Notes: generated by a model not told the origin, from the letters alone. A DNA stretch of 64,000 nt from Emiliania huxleyi CCMP1516 (GCF_000372725.1 NW_005202428.1:2598873-2662872), one strand, 5' to 3'. Positions 1 to 10,149 are shown, numbered from the stretch's first letter. Numbers and translations: made by a program.

Positions 1-1445
1 CCGTGCCGCTCACAGATCTGGCGGTACTCTGCGTACACGCGCGGGAAGTGCGCGCAACTCAGCGTGGGCATCGCGTGGTGGAGCGACTGCGCGTTGAGGC
101 CGGCGGCGAGCGCGGTGACGAGCTGCTGCTCCGGCATGGGCGTCGCCGCGCCGAGCGAGTAATCGAGCGACGCGTGGATTTGCCGCGCAGTCCAGCAGCC
201 GCTCTGGGCCTGCGTGGGCTGGCAGCTCTGCTGCACGTGGCTCACCTGCGTCATCGTCGTGAAGATGAGGCTCATCCCGACCCACGGCCACACGAGCAGC
301 CACAGCCCGAGCAGCGGAGCCTGCGGGAGCCACACGAGCAGCGGGTAGAGGAGCACGAGCAGCGAGGGCAGCACCGACAACCACAGCGTGCGCTTCGAGA
401 CCGCGGCCGGCACGGGCGTCACGTTGACGTCGTAGTTGGGCGTCGGCTTCTCACGCAGCGTGCGCAGCGGCTGGAGGATGGAGGTGCCGAGCGTGGTGAG
501 GAAGCCCTTCCACACAAACGTCCACCCCTCGTTGAAGCTCGACTCGGCGCTCGCCATGCGCGGCATCGCGTCCGAGATGAGCGCCGGAGCAAAGTGGTGG
601 CAGTCGACGTCGTGCTCGTAGTCGTTGGTGTACTGGTGGTGCGAGAGGAGGTGCTGCGGGATCCAGACGAAGACGTTGAAGCAGATCGGGTGTGACGTGA
701 ACTGGGCCCAAAAATTGATCCGCGGGTCCGTGTGCAGGTTGCCGTGCGTCGCCTCATGTACGGTGTGGGCGATGAGCACCCAGTGGACAAATGGGAGCAG
801 AAGGCACGCGAGCGCCGAGCCTTGCACCCAGCCCGCCCAGCATGCCACGGTGCCGACGAGGGCGGCAATCGTGCGCGCCCAGTGCGCCGCGGACGCCTTC
901 GACGAGGCCGGAGTGGGAAACTCGCGCCGCAGCATCTCCGCCAGATCCCGCCGCAGCTCCGACTCGATGGGCGGCAGAGGCGGCGCCTCGGGCACCGGCT
1001 TGCCATCGAGGCCGGCGAGCACGTAAGGACCCTGCAACGTGCCTTCGCTCGCCTGCTCGGACGGAAACGGGCACGGCCTGCTGGGCTGCGGCAACGATTC
1101 GGACTTGAGGCGTGGCAGACGGCTCAGTGCCGCCGTCGCAAGCTTCGAGTTCTTCATGTGAATGGCATGGAAGAGCGCAGTCACGTCGCGGCCGCGTGCG
1201 TACTCGAGGAGCCAGCGGCCGCCCGGGTGCTCGTCCGCATAGCTCGACAGATCGTACCACGCGCCGTCGATCCGCAGCGGCAGCGATGTGGTGCTGACAC
1301 GCTCACGCTGGCCGGCGCCTCTCGAGCGAGGCTTGGCGCCGGCGGCCGGCTCGGCGAGGGCAACCATGCGCAGGCTGGAGGAGGGTAGGCGTGCGTGCGT
1401 GCGCGGGGAGAGGCCAACGAGACAGGTGAAAGCGTTCGCTGCCAT
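1..1445 (-). CDS. Front-end fatty acid desaturase with N-terminal cytochrome b5 domain (3' end outside window)
   Basis: Membrane desaturase expected to insert a double bond between an existing one and the carboxyl end of an acyl chain, with electrons from its fused cytochrome b5. Reading from ATG at 1445, the cytochrome b5 heme motif HPGG starts at residue 73. The three histidine boxes follow: HEATH (230-234), HLLSHH (265-270) and QSLHH (453-457). Glutamine in the third box is the mark of front-end (delta-5/6/8-like) enzymes. Two hydrophobic blocks lie between boxes 2 and 3. The first ~27 residues are rich in Ala/Ser/Arg and could be a targeting peptide; a second Met lies at about residue 27. 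No introns are needed, and the frame stays open to base 1. The regiospecificity cannot be read from sequence. Confidence 0.9.
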   Translation of the reverse strand, partial: MAANAFTCLVGLSPRTHARLPSSSLRMVALAEPAAGAKPRSRGAGQRERVSTTSLPLRIDGAWYDLSSYADEHPGGRWLLEYARGRDVTALFHAIHMKNSKLATAALSRLPRLKSESLPQPSRPCPFPSEQASEGTLQGPYVLAGLDGKPVPEAPPLPPIESELRRDLAEMLRREFPTPASSKASAAHWARTIAALVGTVACWAGWVQGSALACLLLPFVHWVLIAHTVHEATHGNLHTDPRINFWAQFTSHPICFNVFVWIPQHLLSHHQYTNDYEHDVDCHHFAPALISDAMPRMASAESSFNEGWTFVWKGFLTTLGTSILQPLRTLREKPTPNYDVNVTPVPAAVSKRTLWLSVLPSLLVLLYPLLVWLPQAPLLGLWLLVWPWVGMSLIFTTMTQVSHVQQSCQPTQAQSGCWTARQIHASLDYSLGAATPMPEQQLVTALAAGLNAQSLHHAMPTLSCAHFPRVYAEYRQICERH

Positions 1446-1510
1446 AGATGCGAGCTTCTGAGAAAAAGGCGCTGAAAAGAATTTTGGTTCGGGAGAATCG
1501 TTTCCTGCCT

Positions 1511-1574
1511 GTGTGGTGGCGGCGTGCCGTCCTCCCATCCCTCCCTTGCTTGTCTGTTTTCTTTCTTTCTTTCA
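1511..1574 (+). repeat. Dispersed repeat family A, full-length copy
   Basis: A block of about 64 bp with core CCTCCCATCCCTCCCTTG followed by TGTCTGTTTTCTTTCTTTC. The same block occurs reverse-complemented at 58361-58424 and in shorter or variant form at 2428-2480, 28150-28195, 53743-53825 and 58211-58262. It lies upstream of the divergent desaturase start. Confidence 0.85.
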
Positions 1575-2427
1575 GCATGGCGCGGTATGGTCCCGAGTTG
1601 GGAACACCTATCCATGCTCGCTGTTAGTGGTGGTGCTCTAACCTCCGAGAGAAACCCATCGGGTCGCTGCTCATTGCAAACCCTGTCAGCAGAGTCCTCC
1701 TACGGGAATGTTCGTAACACTCAGGCTGGGATGAAAACATTTTTAAAGAATTCTTAAAGGAAAGAAACAAACCCAAGAAACCCAGCCGCGAAGCCATCAT
1801 GAATTCTGTCTGGGTCTGGAGCTCTGGAGCGAGAAAAGTAAAAGAACATAGGATGGATAGGGCGCCTGTTCACGGCATGGAGGGTGAGCCACGATGAACG
1901 TAATGAACGTAGAGCCGAACGAGAGGAAGCCGGGGAAGACGACTCCGAGGAGGACGAAACACCAGTGGTAATCCCGCCATCAGCCTGTCACGATATACCC
2001 GAAGGGAGCCCCAGTGCCAACATCGACCGTTGAGGTACAAGTGTTCGAAGAGAGAGTGGACCTGAGCAACGACATGACTTGGAGGCAAATGATCGGAGTG
2101 GGAGTCAGAAATGTGGTCCTTGCGCGAGGGGAGCTCGATAAACTCGAGGGGCCAAATTATGCCGCGAGGAGGGCGGAGTGAGTTGCGCAGAGCGGCGAGA
2201 GAAGCAGCGAGAGCAAGGCAGACGGCAGCGGCGTCTCACAGAACGAGGCCGAGGAGAGCGATGAGTCAGAGGATGAAATAGCAGGGGAGAGAACGAGGAC
2301 GAGAGTGAGAAGAACGAGATTTGGCATGAAGGTCGCTGCGAGAATTGGTGAGAAACTGCGAAGAGAGATAGGAAGTGGTAGACGCCCGAGGGTGGACGAC
2401 GGCTAGCACCACACTCCTCTCCTTAAA
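1575..2427. other. Intergenic, no gene recognised
   Basis: Lower-GC stretch with only short open frames of random composition. No domain, RNA gene or clear repeat was seen. Confidence 0.6.
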
Positions 2428-2480
2428 ATGTCCTCCCATCTTTGCCTGACCTCTGGAAATTCTTTCTTTTCCGTTTGTCA
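2428..2480 (+). repeat. Degenerate family A repeat
   Basis: GTCCTCCCATCTTTGCCTGA followed by a TTCTTTCTTTTCCGTTTGT stretch matches the order of the family A repeat with substitutions. It ends exactly where the mTERF open frame starts and may supply its 5' UTR. Confidence 0.6.
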
Positions 2481-3490
2481 TGCACCGCCTCCGCCTCTGC
2501 TGGCGTAACGGCGTCGCCTCGCGGCTGGGCCGAACGTTTTGCATCCCAGCCAGCACGGCCGCACCGGCCACGCCTTTGCCCGCCGCCGCTGGCGTGCCAG
2601 CTTCCGCCTCTGCCGCTGCGTCCGCCCGTGTCCGCGAGCTGCGCAGCTTCTGGGCGGAGCTCGGGCTTCCGCATGGGCCGAGCCTGCGCCTCGCGCGCCT
2701 CGCGGCCTCCGAGGGCACCGCATGGAGCCGCCCGGACGTGCTGCGATCGAGGCTGGCTGCGCTCCGCGCGGAGCTGCCCTCGCTGCCGCTGCCGCTGCTG
2801 CTGAGCGACGCGCCAGGCCTGCTGCTCTACCGGCCACGCAGGCTGCGCGAGAAGCTCGATGCCCTCCGCGGCCTGCTGCCCGCCGCCGACCTGCTCCGAC
2901 TCGTCCGGCGGGTTTCGCCGAGTAGATGCGGCATAGTCTACGCCGAGTAGATGCGGCAAGTTGGACGGCCTGTGGCGCTCACAAAAGAGGCGCGGCGAGC
3001 AGATGTGGTGGTGAACTCTTTATTTGCGCCTCTAGCACTCGCGGGACACGCTCTGGCGACCGCAACGCACCACCCTGCTTGACCTCGGCGGCTGGTGGCG
3101 GGAAAATTAGCCATCGTCGCCACCGCCTCCAAGCCCGCCTTAACCGTCGCCACCGCCGCCGTCACCGCCGCCTCCGAGCCCGCCGCCCTCTCCTCCCCTG
3201 CCCTCTCCCGCCCCAGGCCCCCGACATGCTCTCGCGAGACATGGCCAAGCTGGAGGACCGACTAGCGGCACTGGGCGGGCTCGAAGGAGCCGACGCGCCG
3301 ACGCTGGCGGCGGAGCACCCGAGACTGCTGCGCGAGGACGCGGCGATGCTCAGCGGAGCGGGCGGCCGTGCTGTGAAGAGGCGCTGTTCACACCTGCACC
3401 GAGCTGTGCGCAGGCGATGCTCCGCGAGCGGGTGGCCGTGCTGCGGCGCGCCTTCTCGCCGACGCTGCTGCGGCGAGTGCCTCGCGACAG
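2480..3490 (+). CDS. mTERF-family protein, 5' exons
   Basis: Mitochondrial transcription termination factor family: helical repeats that bind organellar nucleic acid. Exon 1 (2480-2911) starts MHRLRLCWRNGVASRLGRTF, a basic organelle presequence, then reads mTERF-like repeats such as LPLLLSDAPGLLLYRPRRL. A GT-AG intron (2912-3226) joins LLRLVRR to exon 2 (3227-3342), APDMLSRDMAKLEDRLAALG, and continues AAEHPRLLREDA. A GC-AG intron (3343-3413) leads to exon 3, AMLRERVAVLRRAFSP. After about 3480 the sequence folds back into an inverted copy, then hits an assembly gap, so the 3' part cannot be trusted. The first intron contains a duplicated CGCCGAGTAGATGCGGCA (from about 2917 and 2941). Confidence 0.75.
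3343..3413 (+). other. Recently gained or homogenised 71-nt intron
   Basis: GC-AG intron whose first ~30 nt (starting GCGATGCTCAGCGGAGCG) nearly repeat the first ~30 nt of the next exon (GCGATGCTCCGCGAGCGG). All 71 nt recur without a mismatch in the inverted copy at 3558-3628, although the exon sequence before it differs at about 17 of 96 positions. Confidence 0.8.
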
Positions 3491-3726
3491 GCGCTCGCCC
3501 CGGCCCTCGCGGGGAGATGGCGCGCCGCTGGACGGCCACTCGCTCGCGGAGCATCGCCTGCGCACAGCTCGGTGCAGGTGTGAACAGCGCCTCTTCACAG
3601 CACGGCCGCCCGCTCCGCTGAGCATCGCCGCGTCCGCGCGCAGTAGTGGGGGGTGCTCCGCCGCGAGCGCCGGCGCGTCGTCTCTTTCGACCCCGCCGAG
3701 AGCCGCCACCCGCCCCTCCAGCTTGC
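3490..3726 (-). pseudogene. Inverted, diverged copy of the mTERF exon 2-intron-exon 3 block
   Basis: Read on the minus strand it gives KLEGRVAALGGVERDDAPAL and AAEHPPLLRADA, then the 71-nt intron (3628 to 3558), then AMLRERVAV. It is a paralogous mTERF segment facing the plus-strand one across a centre near 3485, and is cut by the N run. It may be the end of a second mTERF gene or an assembly artefact; I cannot tell which. Confidence 0.6.
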
Positions 3727-3826
3727 NNNNNNNNNNNNNNNNNNNNNNNNNNNNNNNNNNNNNNNNNNNNNNNNNNNNNNNNNNNNNNNNNNNNNNNNNN
3801 NNNNNNNNNNNNNNNNNNNNNNNNNN
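3727..3826. other. Assembly gap (100 N)
   Basis: Run of N placed inside the mTERF inverted repeat, so the order and orientation of the flanks are uncertain. Confidence 1.
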
Positions 3827-4455
3827 GCCGGCTCGAGTACCTCTCGGCAGTCTACCCCGGCGTGCGGGGCCACGTCGGCGACTTGCGACTCGTCCGCATG
3901 AAGACGTCGCCTCCTCCCGCAAACAGCCCCCCCCACGCCCGGCCAGCAACCTGACCGCCACGCCGCGAGAGACTTGCATAGGCACCTCTTCCGCAAGGCC
4001 TACCGCCCGCGCCGCCTCACCCCCGCCAAGCGAAACGCCCTCCGCCGCACCACTGCGCTCGGCCCTGTCCGGCCGGCGGCGGAGGCGCCGCTCCGACCCA
4101 CCACCAGCGCACCAGCCCACGCCCCACTCCCGCTACCCCTCCCCCGCGTGCCCCACCGCCTCGCGCCGCTCTGCAGCAGCCCCACCACCACCCGCCCGGC
4201 CCCGGAGCCACGGAGCGAGCTGCCGCCTCTCGAGTAGGTTCCCGCGGGCGCCAACGCCTTCAGAGAGGGGGAGCGACAGCTCGCGCGCTGGCGGGCAGAC
4301 CTCGCGCGCGAGATTGAGAGCGAGAGGCGGGCGCCAAGAGGCATCCTCGGTGCTCACAGCGTCGGGCGCAACCACCCTGTCCGGCGGGTGCTGCCGCCGC
4401 AGACGGCCCCGCCTCTGGCCGCGCCCAGCAGGGCCGCCCCGTCTTGAGACACAGC
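3827..4455 (+). pseudogene. mTERF-like 3' fragment and Arg/Pro-rich sequence
   Basis: Just after the gap the plus strand reads RLEYLSAVYPGVRGHVGDLR, compatible with the C-terminal region of mTERF proteins. It is followed by Arg/Pro-rich sequence and a short open stretch around 4255-4450 (FREGERQLARWRADLAREIE) with coding-like composition. It may be the distal part of the gene starting at 2480, but the gap prevents proof. Confidence 0.35.
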
Positions 4456-5556
4456 TCACAGGAAGGATGCTCTCTCTCACACATTGTTTGTATGTTCTGT
4501 ATACTGTCTGCCTGGGACGCGTTACGTTTCTTCGTGCAACATAAAACTCGCGCGTGGCCGGTGTGTGTGAGTGTGCGTGGGTGTGTCGTGCGCCGGGATG
4601 GCGCAGCGGAAACAAACAAAGATCCGGTGTGCGCGCGCAGCACCCGCCGCGGCCTCTCGCAGCTCGCCGTGGAGCGCAACTGGTGGAGCTTCAGCGTCAA
4701 CCCGACGCCCATGGGCAAGCAGTTCATTGTCCAGCCCCAGTCCCAGTGGGAGAGGGACAGGGAGCGGCAGCAGGCCAAGGAGGGCAGTACCCCACCGCAG
4801 CCTGTGCCTGCTGCCACCTCCGCCGCGGCACCGCCCGCAGCACCGCCTGCCGCCGCTGCAGCTCCGGCCGCAGCACCGCAGGCACACCCGCAGCACCAAC
4901 AGGTGCAGCAACCCCAGCCCAACGAGTCGCCCGAGGGGTGGACCAGGGTTGGGAAGGGCGGCATGCCGGACAGGTTCACCATGAGGAACCCTGGCCGCAA
5001 GCCGCCGGGCAAGGCGGTCAAGCGCAAGCCTGACCGCCAGCCCGCACCCAAGGGAGGTGGACCCCCACCCCCCTCTCCCAAGGTGAACAAGAACAGGCTG
5101 AGCGCGCTGGGCGCTGGCCCTTCTGGCACCAGCGGGAGCCACGAGCGCGCACCACCGCGCTCCCCCTCCCCCTCCTCGCCGCCTGCCAAATCACCGCGGC
5201 CGTCTGCGCCTGCTTCCGAGTATGACTCCGAGTTCGACTTTTCCGACGCTGAGGCGCAGGATAGGACGGCAGGGGTCGTACACGACGCAGTTCAGCAGGC
5301 TGTGATGCAATACGGCTATGACGACGAGCTCTTCCAGGCGTGGAGGGACGGCGAGATACGGCGAAAGGACTTGCCGGAGGAGGTGGTGGCTATGGCTTTG
5401 GACCTTTGCGAGAGGTGGCGAGCGGAGCAAGAGCGGTGTAGGCGCGTCCACGCGGCGCAGCGGCTCTCCCGCGACCCCGGCCCCTCTCGTAGCCGCAGCC
5501 GTAGCCGCAGCCCCAACTCTTGCCGCTCTTCCGTGTCGGGTTGTGACGAGGGGTGA
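4444..5556 (+). CDS. Pro/Ala-rich hypothetical protein with RS tail
   Basis: Not recognised. The frame is open from 4444; the more credible start is ATG 4711 (MGKQFIVQPQSQWERDRERQ) because the upstream part is AT-richer and looks like an intron or UTR. The product has a Pro/Ala/Gln-rich middle, a basic patch (PGRKPPGKAVKRKPDRQP), an acidic patch near SEYDSEFDFSDAEAQ, a predicted helical segment (DELFQAWRDGEIRRKDLPEE) and an Arg-Ser dipeptide tail. This composition occurs in RNA-binding proteins and also in retroelement ORF1/Gag proteins. A TTTA tetranucleotide run about 100 bp downstream may be 3' UTR. Confidence 0.5.
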   Translation: MRHSSQEGCSLSHIVCMFCILSAWDALRFFVQHKTRAWPVCVSVRGCVVRRDGAAETNKDPVCARSTRRGLSQLAVERNWWSFSVNPTPMGKQFIVQPQSQWERDRERQQAKEGSTPPQPVPAATSAAAPPAAPPAAAAAPAAAPQAHPQHQQVQQPQPNESPEGWTRVGKGGMPDRFTMRNPGRKPPGKAVKRKPDRQPAPKGGGPPPPSPKVNKNRLSALGAGPSGTSGSHERAPPRSPSPSSPPAKSPRPSAPASEYDSEFDFSDAEAQDRTAGVVHDAVQQAVMQYGYDDELFQAWRDGEIRRKDLPEEVVAMALDLCERWRAEQERCRRVHAAQRLSRDPGPSRSRSRSRSPNSCRSSVSGCDEG

Positions 5557-5698
5557 GGGGACACGGATTGAAGTATGAAGATCCCTCACACCAAGATCGT
5601 GCAGGGCGGGGACACATGTCCCTAAATCCCATCTCGTCTCAGAGTTTGCCCGTTTTATTTATTTATTTATTTATTTTAGCACCCGCGGCGGCCGCGCT

Positions 5699-6661
5699 CT
5701 ATCGACAGCGGCATGCGCTCTGCCGTTGCCGCGAGGCGAACTCCACGAAGCGTGCGAGCGGCGGCTGCTCGCGCAGCTTGTCCAGCGTGTTGAAGCGCTC
5801 GGCGAGCACCGCGTTGGGCGCGAACCGGTGGACGGTCGAGTGGCAGAAGCGGCAGAGCATGGCGCCGTACGAGTGCAGGAACTCGCGGCTCGGCTGCGGC
5901 GCCGGCCCCCCGTCACTCGCGGCCTCCGCGACGCCATGCGGGAGGCACTTGCCGAGGTAGCGGCTGTGCGTCGCCACAGGCACCAGGTGGTGGAAGGTGA
6001 GGGCGAGAGAGCGGCGGCAGAGCTCGCACTCGCCCTCCGCCTCGGCCGCATCCTCGTCATCGGCGATTTCCGCCAACGGCACCACCTTTGCTCGCGACGT
6101 CTCCTGCACCTTTTGCCACTCGACGAAGCGCACCAGCACGAGCGGTGCGCCTCGGCCAGACGGCGGAGGAATCAGCTTCACCACCCGCGCCTCGTGCCAC
6201 TCCTCGTCCTCCTCCAGCACCGCCAGCACCGCGACGCCCTCCCTCAGAGGCGGCGGAGGAGGAGGCTCGTTGCACACCACCCTGTGCCGCCGGAGCGCGC
6301 CCAGCAGCTCTGTCGCGCCCGCCCTCTCGGCTGCATCGGCGCCAGCGTCCGCAACGTCAGCGTCCGCTACGTCGCCAAGCGGTACGCCGAAGTCGGAGCA
6401 GAGCTCCAGGAGCACGCCGATCCAAGCCTCGTCGCAGTCGGCGCGCCGCTCGCTGCCGTACTCGACGAGCGCGGCGGCAAACGAGTCGCGACTGTCTGCA
6501 GCGAGCTCAAGCCCTGCCTCGGTTGCGGCAGCGATAATGGCGCGGTGCTGCAGCTCCTCCGGCAGCCCCGCCATCAGCGTGAGCCAGACGCCCACTGCGG
6601 CGGGCTCTGCCGGCACACCACGCGCCTTCGCATGCTTGTGGCCGTAGAGCTGCTTCGGCAT
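5699..6661 (-). CDS. Tudor-like plus HNH-like zinc-finger protein
   Basis: Single-exon protein of 320 aa. Residues ~140-200 (LREGVAVLAVLEEDEEWHEA through VRFVEWQ) resemble a Tudor/SGF29-type module. Residues ~215-310 hold CELC, TFHHLVPVATH, MLCRFCHSTVH and then FNTLDKLREQP. This is the layout of a eukaryotic HNH-like family with CxxC, HH and CxxCH ligands; whether it is a nuclease or only a zinc-binding fold is unclear. The first ~130 residues are helical and unassigned. The start MPKQLYGHKHAKARG is a basic segment. The gene is convergent with the RS protein, separated by about 140 bp. Confidence 0.7.
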   Translation of the reverse strand: MPKQLYGHKHAKARGVPAEPAAVGVWLTLMAGLPEELQHRAIIAAATEAGLELAADSRDSFAAALVEYGSERRADCDEAWIGVLLELCSDFGVPLGDVADADVADAGADAAERAGATELLGALRRHRVVCNEPPPPPPLREGVAVLAVLEEDEEWHEARVVKLIPPPSGRGAPLVLVRFVEWQKVQETSRAKVVPLAEIADDEDAAEAEGECELCRRSLALTFHHLVPVATHSRYLGKCLPHGVAEAASDGGPAPQPSREFLHSYGAMLCRFCHSTVHRFAPNAVLAERFNTLDKLREQPPLARFVEFASRQRQSACRCR

Positions 6662-7261
6662 GCTACGGTCGGGGTTGCGCGAGGGAGGTGGGGGCCGTTG
6701 GCGATTGAGGGTCCAGGGAAGTGCCTCGGAAGCAAGCAGTTCGGAGACCCGACTGCGGGTAAAAAGAGAAAAAATTCACGGAATTTTGATGCGCGACGAG
6801 CGCGCTCGAGAGGCGGCCGCGGGCAACGCGGAGCTTCCGCCGGAGGACGACGCGGTCGAGATGGCGAGCGCCTACTGACACTAGTCACCATTCTTACAGT
6901 GGTGTAGCTTGCGCATCGGCTGCAGCCTCTGCTGGGGCGGAATGCGCGGAGTTTGCGGCGCGATGCCCTCGGCGAGTACACGCTACGTGTCTGCCGCAAG
7001 CTCTCCTGCGCGCGCGTGATGTGTGGGACGCGTGCGCTGCGCCTAACGTCGCGATTTGGCAATAGGCGCTCGAGCCGGCGCACAGCGGGCGGGGGGGTGC
7101 GCCGCGCAGGGGGGGTCGGGGGGTGCGAGAGGGGGCGTGGGTCGGGCGCGCACCGGCAGGCCCTGGGAACGGCCGTCACGTCGAGGAGGGGGGCTGTCGG
7201 TGGCTCGAGCGGCGAGGCGTGCCGCTCTGCTGCGCCGCGTCGACAGCCCCTCTTCCGAGCC

Positions 7262-7268
7262 TATATAA
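7262..7268 (+). promoter_or_regulatory. TATA box, probably of the HAD phosphatase gene
   Basis: TATATAA in an otherwise very GC-rich region. About 125 bp downstream is a consensus donor AG|GTAAGC (intron from 7393), and an acceptor CCCACAG ends at 8098, six bases before the HAD ATG at 8104. This suggests a 5'-UTR exon of about 100 nt and a 5'-UTR intron of about 0.7 kb. Confidence 0.45.
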
Positions 7269-7733
7269 CACATTAGACAGACCCCGGACACACACGAGCC
7301 GAGCGGAGGTGCGGAGCACGATCACCACCGATCAGTCGATCAGACGCTCAGAGAGGTCAGAGCCAGCGTGCAGCGAGAGAAGAGCGAGGGAGGTAAGCTT
7401 AAGGGAGCATGAGAAGGGGGGGGCGCGAAAACACACACACACTACACACAGGTCCGGCCACGACGAGTGTTTTGTGTTCTCTCTCGCGACGTGTGGTTCA
7501 CAGTCCGAGTCCGAGTCGTGTGTGGATGTCAGTTAAAGTATCCGTACGCGACGAATGGCTGGTAATACTGGGGTACATTAGGAAGTCAGCGCCATACTGC
7601 CATACCAGGGAGCGACAAGGACTCACACTGCTGTGTAAAAAGGAACAGGTCCCCGCCAGGCGCGTGATACGCGAGTGTGGTCTGTACTAGGTTGTCTTTT
7701 AGCTTAAGGGATCTTAGGGATGGGAGAGGCGAG

Positions 7734-7736
<3 letters not shown>

Positions 7737-7779
<43 letters not shown>
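7737..7779. repeat. (CT)n microsatellite
   Basis: About 21 CT dinucleotides, inside the proposed 5'-UTR intron of the HAD gene. Confidence 0.95.
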
Positions 7780-7781
<2 letters not shown>

Positions 7782-8103
7782 GCTGCCCGGACAACGTACG
7801 TAAAGCGGCGGGACCTCTGTGATATTACACTGTGTGAAGTAAATAAGTATGAAGGCGAACACACAGTCAGAAGTCAGACCAACGACTGTATGTATGTATG
7901 TAGGAAGGTCAAGAACAGCCAGGCTGGGACTGGACACCAACGCGGTATGGGTGGACGCTGGACAGATGATGACGACACGCACGAGCGACACACAGACACA
8001 AACATCTGTGTCTTGATTTGCCAACAATATACCTACAACAAGACACACTAACGACGGGACGCAAGACGCCACACCCTCAAGAGAGTGTAAACCCACAGCA
8101 AAC

Positions 8104-9312
8104 ATGCACATGCTTCGCTTCGCAATCCTCGCCGCCGTTTGCGCTGCGCACGGCAGTTGCCTGTCCCGCGTGAGCTGGAGCCCGGCCACCTGGCAGCACC
8201 TGTACGCGCTGCTCGCTCGACCGGTGGCAGCTGACCACGGCAGGGCGCCCGTGGCAGCCTTCGACGCTGACGGCACCCTCTGGTCGGGCGACGCGTTTGG
8301 TGCGCTCGGCGCCGAGCTCGTTCGACGCGGCCTTGTCGACCGCGAGGCGTGCGAGCGCGTTGAGGTCGAGTACGGCCGCAGCCAAGGCGAGGAGCGGCGC
8401 AAGTGGCTGCTCGAGTCGCTGGCGCTCTTCCGTGGGCTCAGCGCGGAGGATCTGGTCGACGCGGGCGAGGAGGCGTGGGGCCGCGGCGACGGCGCAACGG
8501 GGCTGGGCGCCACCCTGCGGCCAGAGATGAGCGATCTCGTCAACCGGCTCCGATCGGGCGGCTGGCGGGTGCTCATAGTGACCGCTTCGCCGGCCGAGGC
8601 GGTGCTGCGCGGCGCGCAGGCGGGCCGGCACGAGCGAGCACTGCCTTGCGTGACACGGGCTTGGGAGGCTGTCCTGGTTGCAAGAGCGTAGGAGCTCGGC
8701 ATCCCGGAGGGAGACGTGCCCCTCGTCTCGCCGACTGAGCTCTCGACCTGGCGGAGAGAGTTGTGGGCGCACGAGTCGGACGCTGTGAGCAGGTGCTCGG
8801 GGTGCGGCTCGAGTTCGACCCGGGCGGCCGGGCGACCGGGCTGCCCGCGCCGAGCATGCCGCTCACGTGGTGCGAGGGCAAGGCGGCCGCGCTGGACGCG
8901 TACGGCGTGGTCGGCGGTCGGCTCTGCCTCGCGGTGGGCAACTCGATGGACGACGTGCCGATGCTGCGCCGCGCGCAGGCGGACGATGCTGCCCGGGCTG
9001 CGGCCCGTGCTGCGAGTGTGAAGCAGCGCCTCCTGACGCCTCTTGATGTGGGCAGGCGGGCATACTGTGTGTCCCTCGCGGCAGTACGAGCGAGGACCGT
9101 TGGACGGGCGAGGCGGAGGGGGCGCAGCGCCTCGCGAGGGTGGCCTCCTCCGGGAGGTGGAGCCGCGCGCCCCTCGGCCGCCTCTCGCTGCAGCCGACGC
9201 CGTCTCTGCGTAGGTCGCGGCCGAGGAAGGCTTCTGGCTGCACGAGGCGACGCAGGGGCGGGAGGAGTACCTCCGGCTCGCGGCAGAGGCGGAGGCGAGC
9301 TGCGAAAGCTAG
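8104..9312 (+). CDS. Secreted HAD-family (phosphoserine phosphatase-like) phosphatase
   Basis: HAD hydrolase of the SerB/HAD-IB kind. The N-terminus MHMLRFAILAAVCAAHG is a signal peptide. Motif I is FDADGTLWSGD (nucleophile Asp and general acid Asp), motif II is VLIVTAS, and motif IV is GNSMDDVPML. Four exons by splice sites and continuity: 8104-8619, 8692-8715, 8793-8978 and 9214-9312. Introns 1 and 3 start with GC, intron 2 with GT. The joins give VLRGAQ|ELGIPEGD|VLGVRLEFD and LRRAQ|VAAEEGFWLHE, ending at TAG 9310-9312. The short 24-nt exon 2 is supported only by frame and family pattern. The substrate is unknown. Confidence 0.8.
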
Positions 9313-10149
9313 CAGCGCGGGCCGCGCGCGGTTGAGAGGGCTCACGTCTCAGTCGAAGGTCTCAGTGAGCGGCGCGGGCGCGTGCGCACGGACGATATGC
9401 TGCTCCTTGCACGCCGTAAGCAGTTTGCTAGAATGAGCACACGCACTGCGACATGTTTTCTCCAGAACTCCACACCCGCGGGCCTCCCCCGCGCCGCGGC
9501 GCCGCGCGGCGCGGACGGGACCGCGGTCCCCAGACCGCCAAGCCAGAGATGTGCCCCCCAGACCCTGCACGGCTTTAGCCCGCCACAGAGCCCTAGTCCC
9601 TAGACCCTTCCCACAGGCACAGCCACAGGCGCCCCGACCCTCCACAAGCTCCACCATCGCGGCCTCGGCACCGCCATGGTGAGACATGTTTTACATTTTT
9701 GACCACAAAAATAGAGGTGCGTAGGGTCTACGGAGTACACGTCTGCCGCATATCCTACATAATGATTAATGTGCGCAAGCCGCCACAACTGAATGGAACC
9801 GCAACCGGGGCGCGTGCACCTGCAGTCCTGCACGCCGAAGATACAATTTTACCCTCTCCCCCCCCACGGGCAATCGCACACTTCATGCGGGGTGGTGAGT
9901 GTCCAGCTAGCAGGCAGCAGCGCGGCGCACTCAGCGGCGCGCAGTGCGATACAAGCCGAGCGCGCTGCTTGCTGGCTAGGAGGCCCGCCCGCAGGCGAGA
10001 TCCCGCACGGTGCGAGATGGGAGGGGAAGGGGGGGGGGGCAGGAGGCCAGGTCCGGGGAGAGGACGGGAGGAGGTGAGAGGAAGTTAGGGAGGGGGCGGA
10101 GGGGGGGGGAGGGGGGAAACGCCACCCGCACGACGTCGGGCGGCGTCCT
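9313..10149. other. Intergenic, no gene recognised
   Basis: 3' region between the HAD gene and ATG3. It contains long G runs (about 10028-10037 and 10101-10110), and no supported coding frame was seen. Confidence 0.5.
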
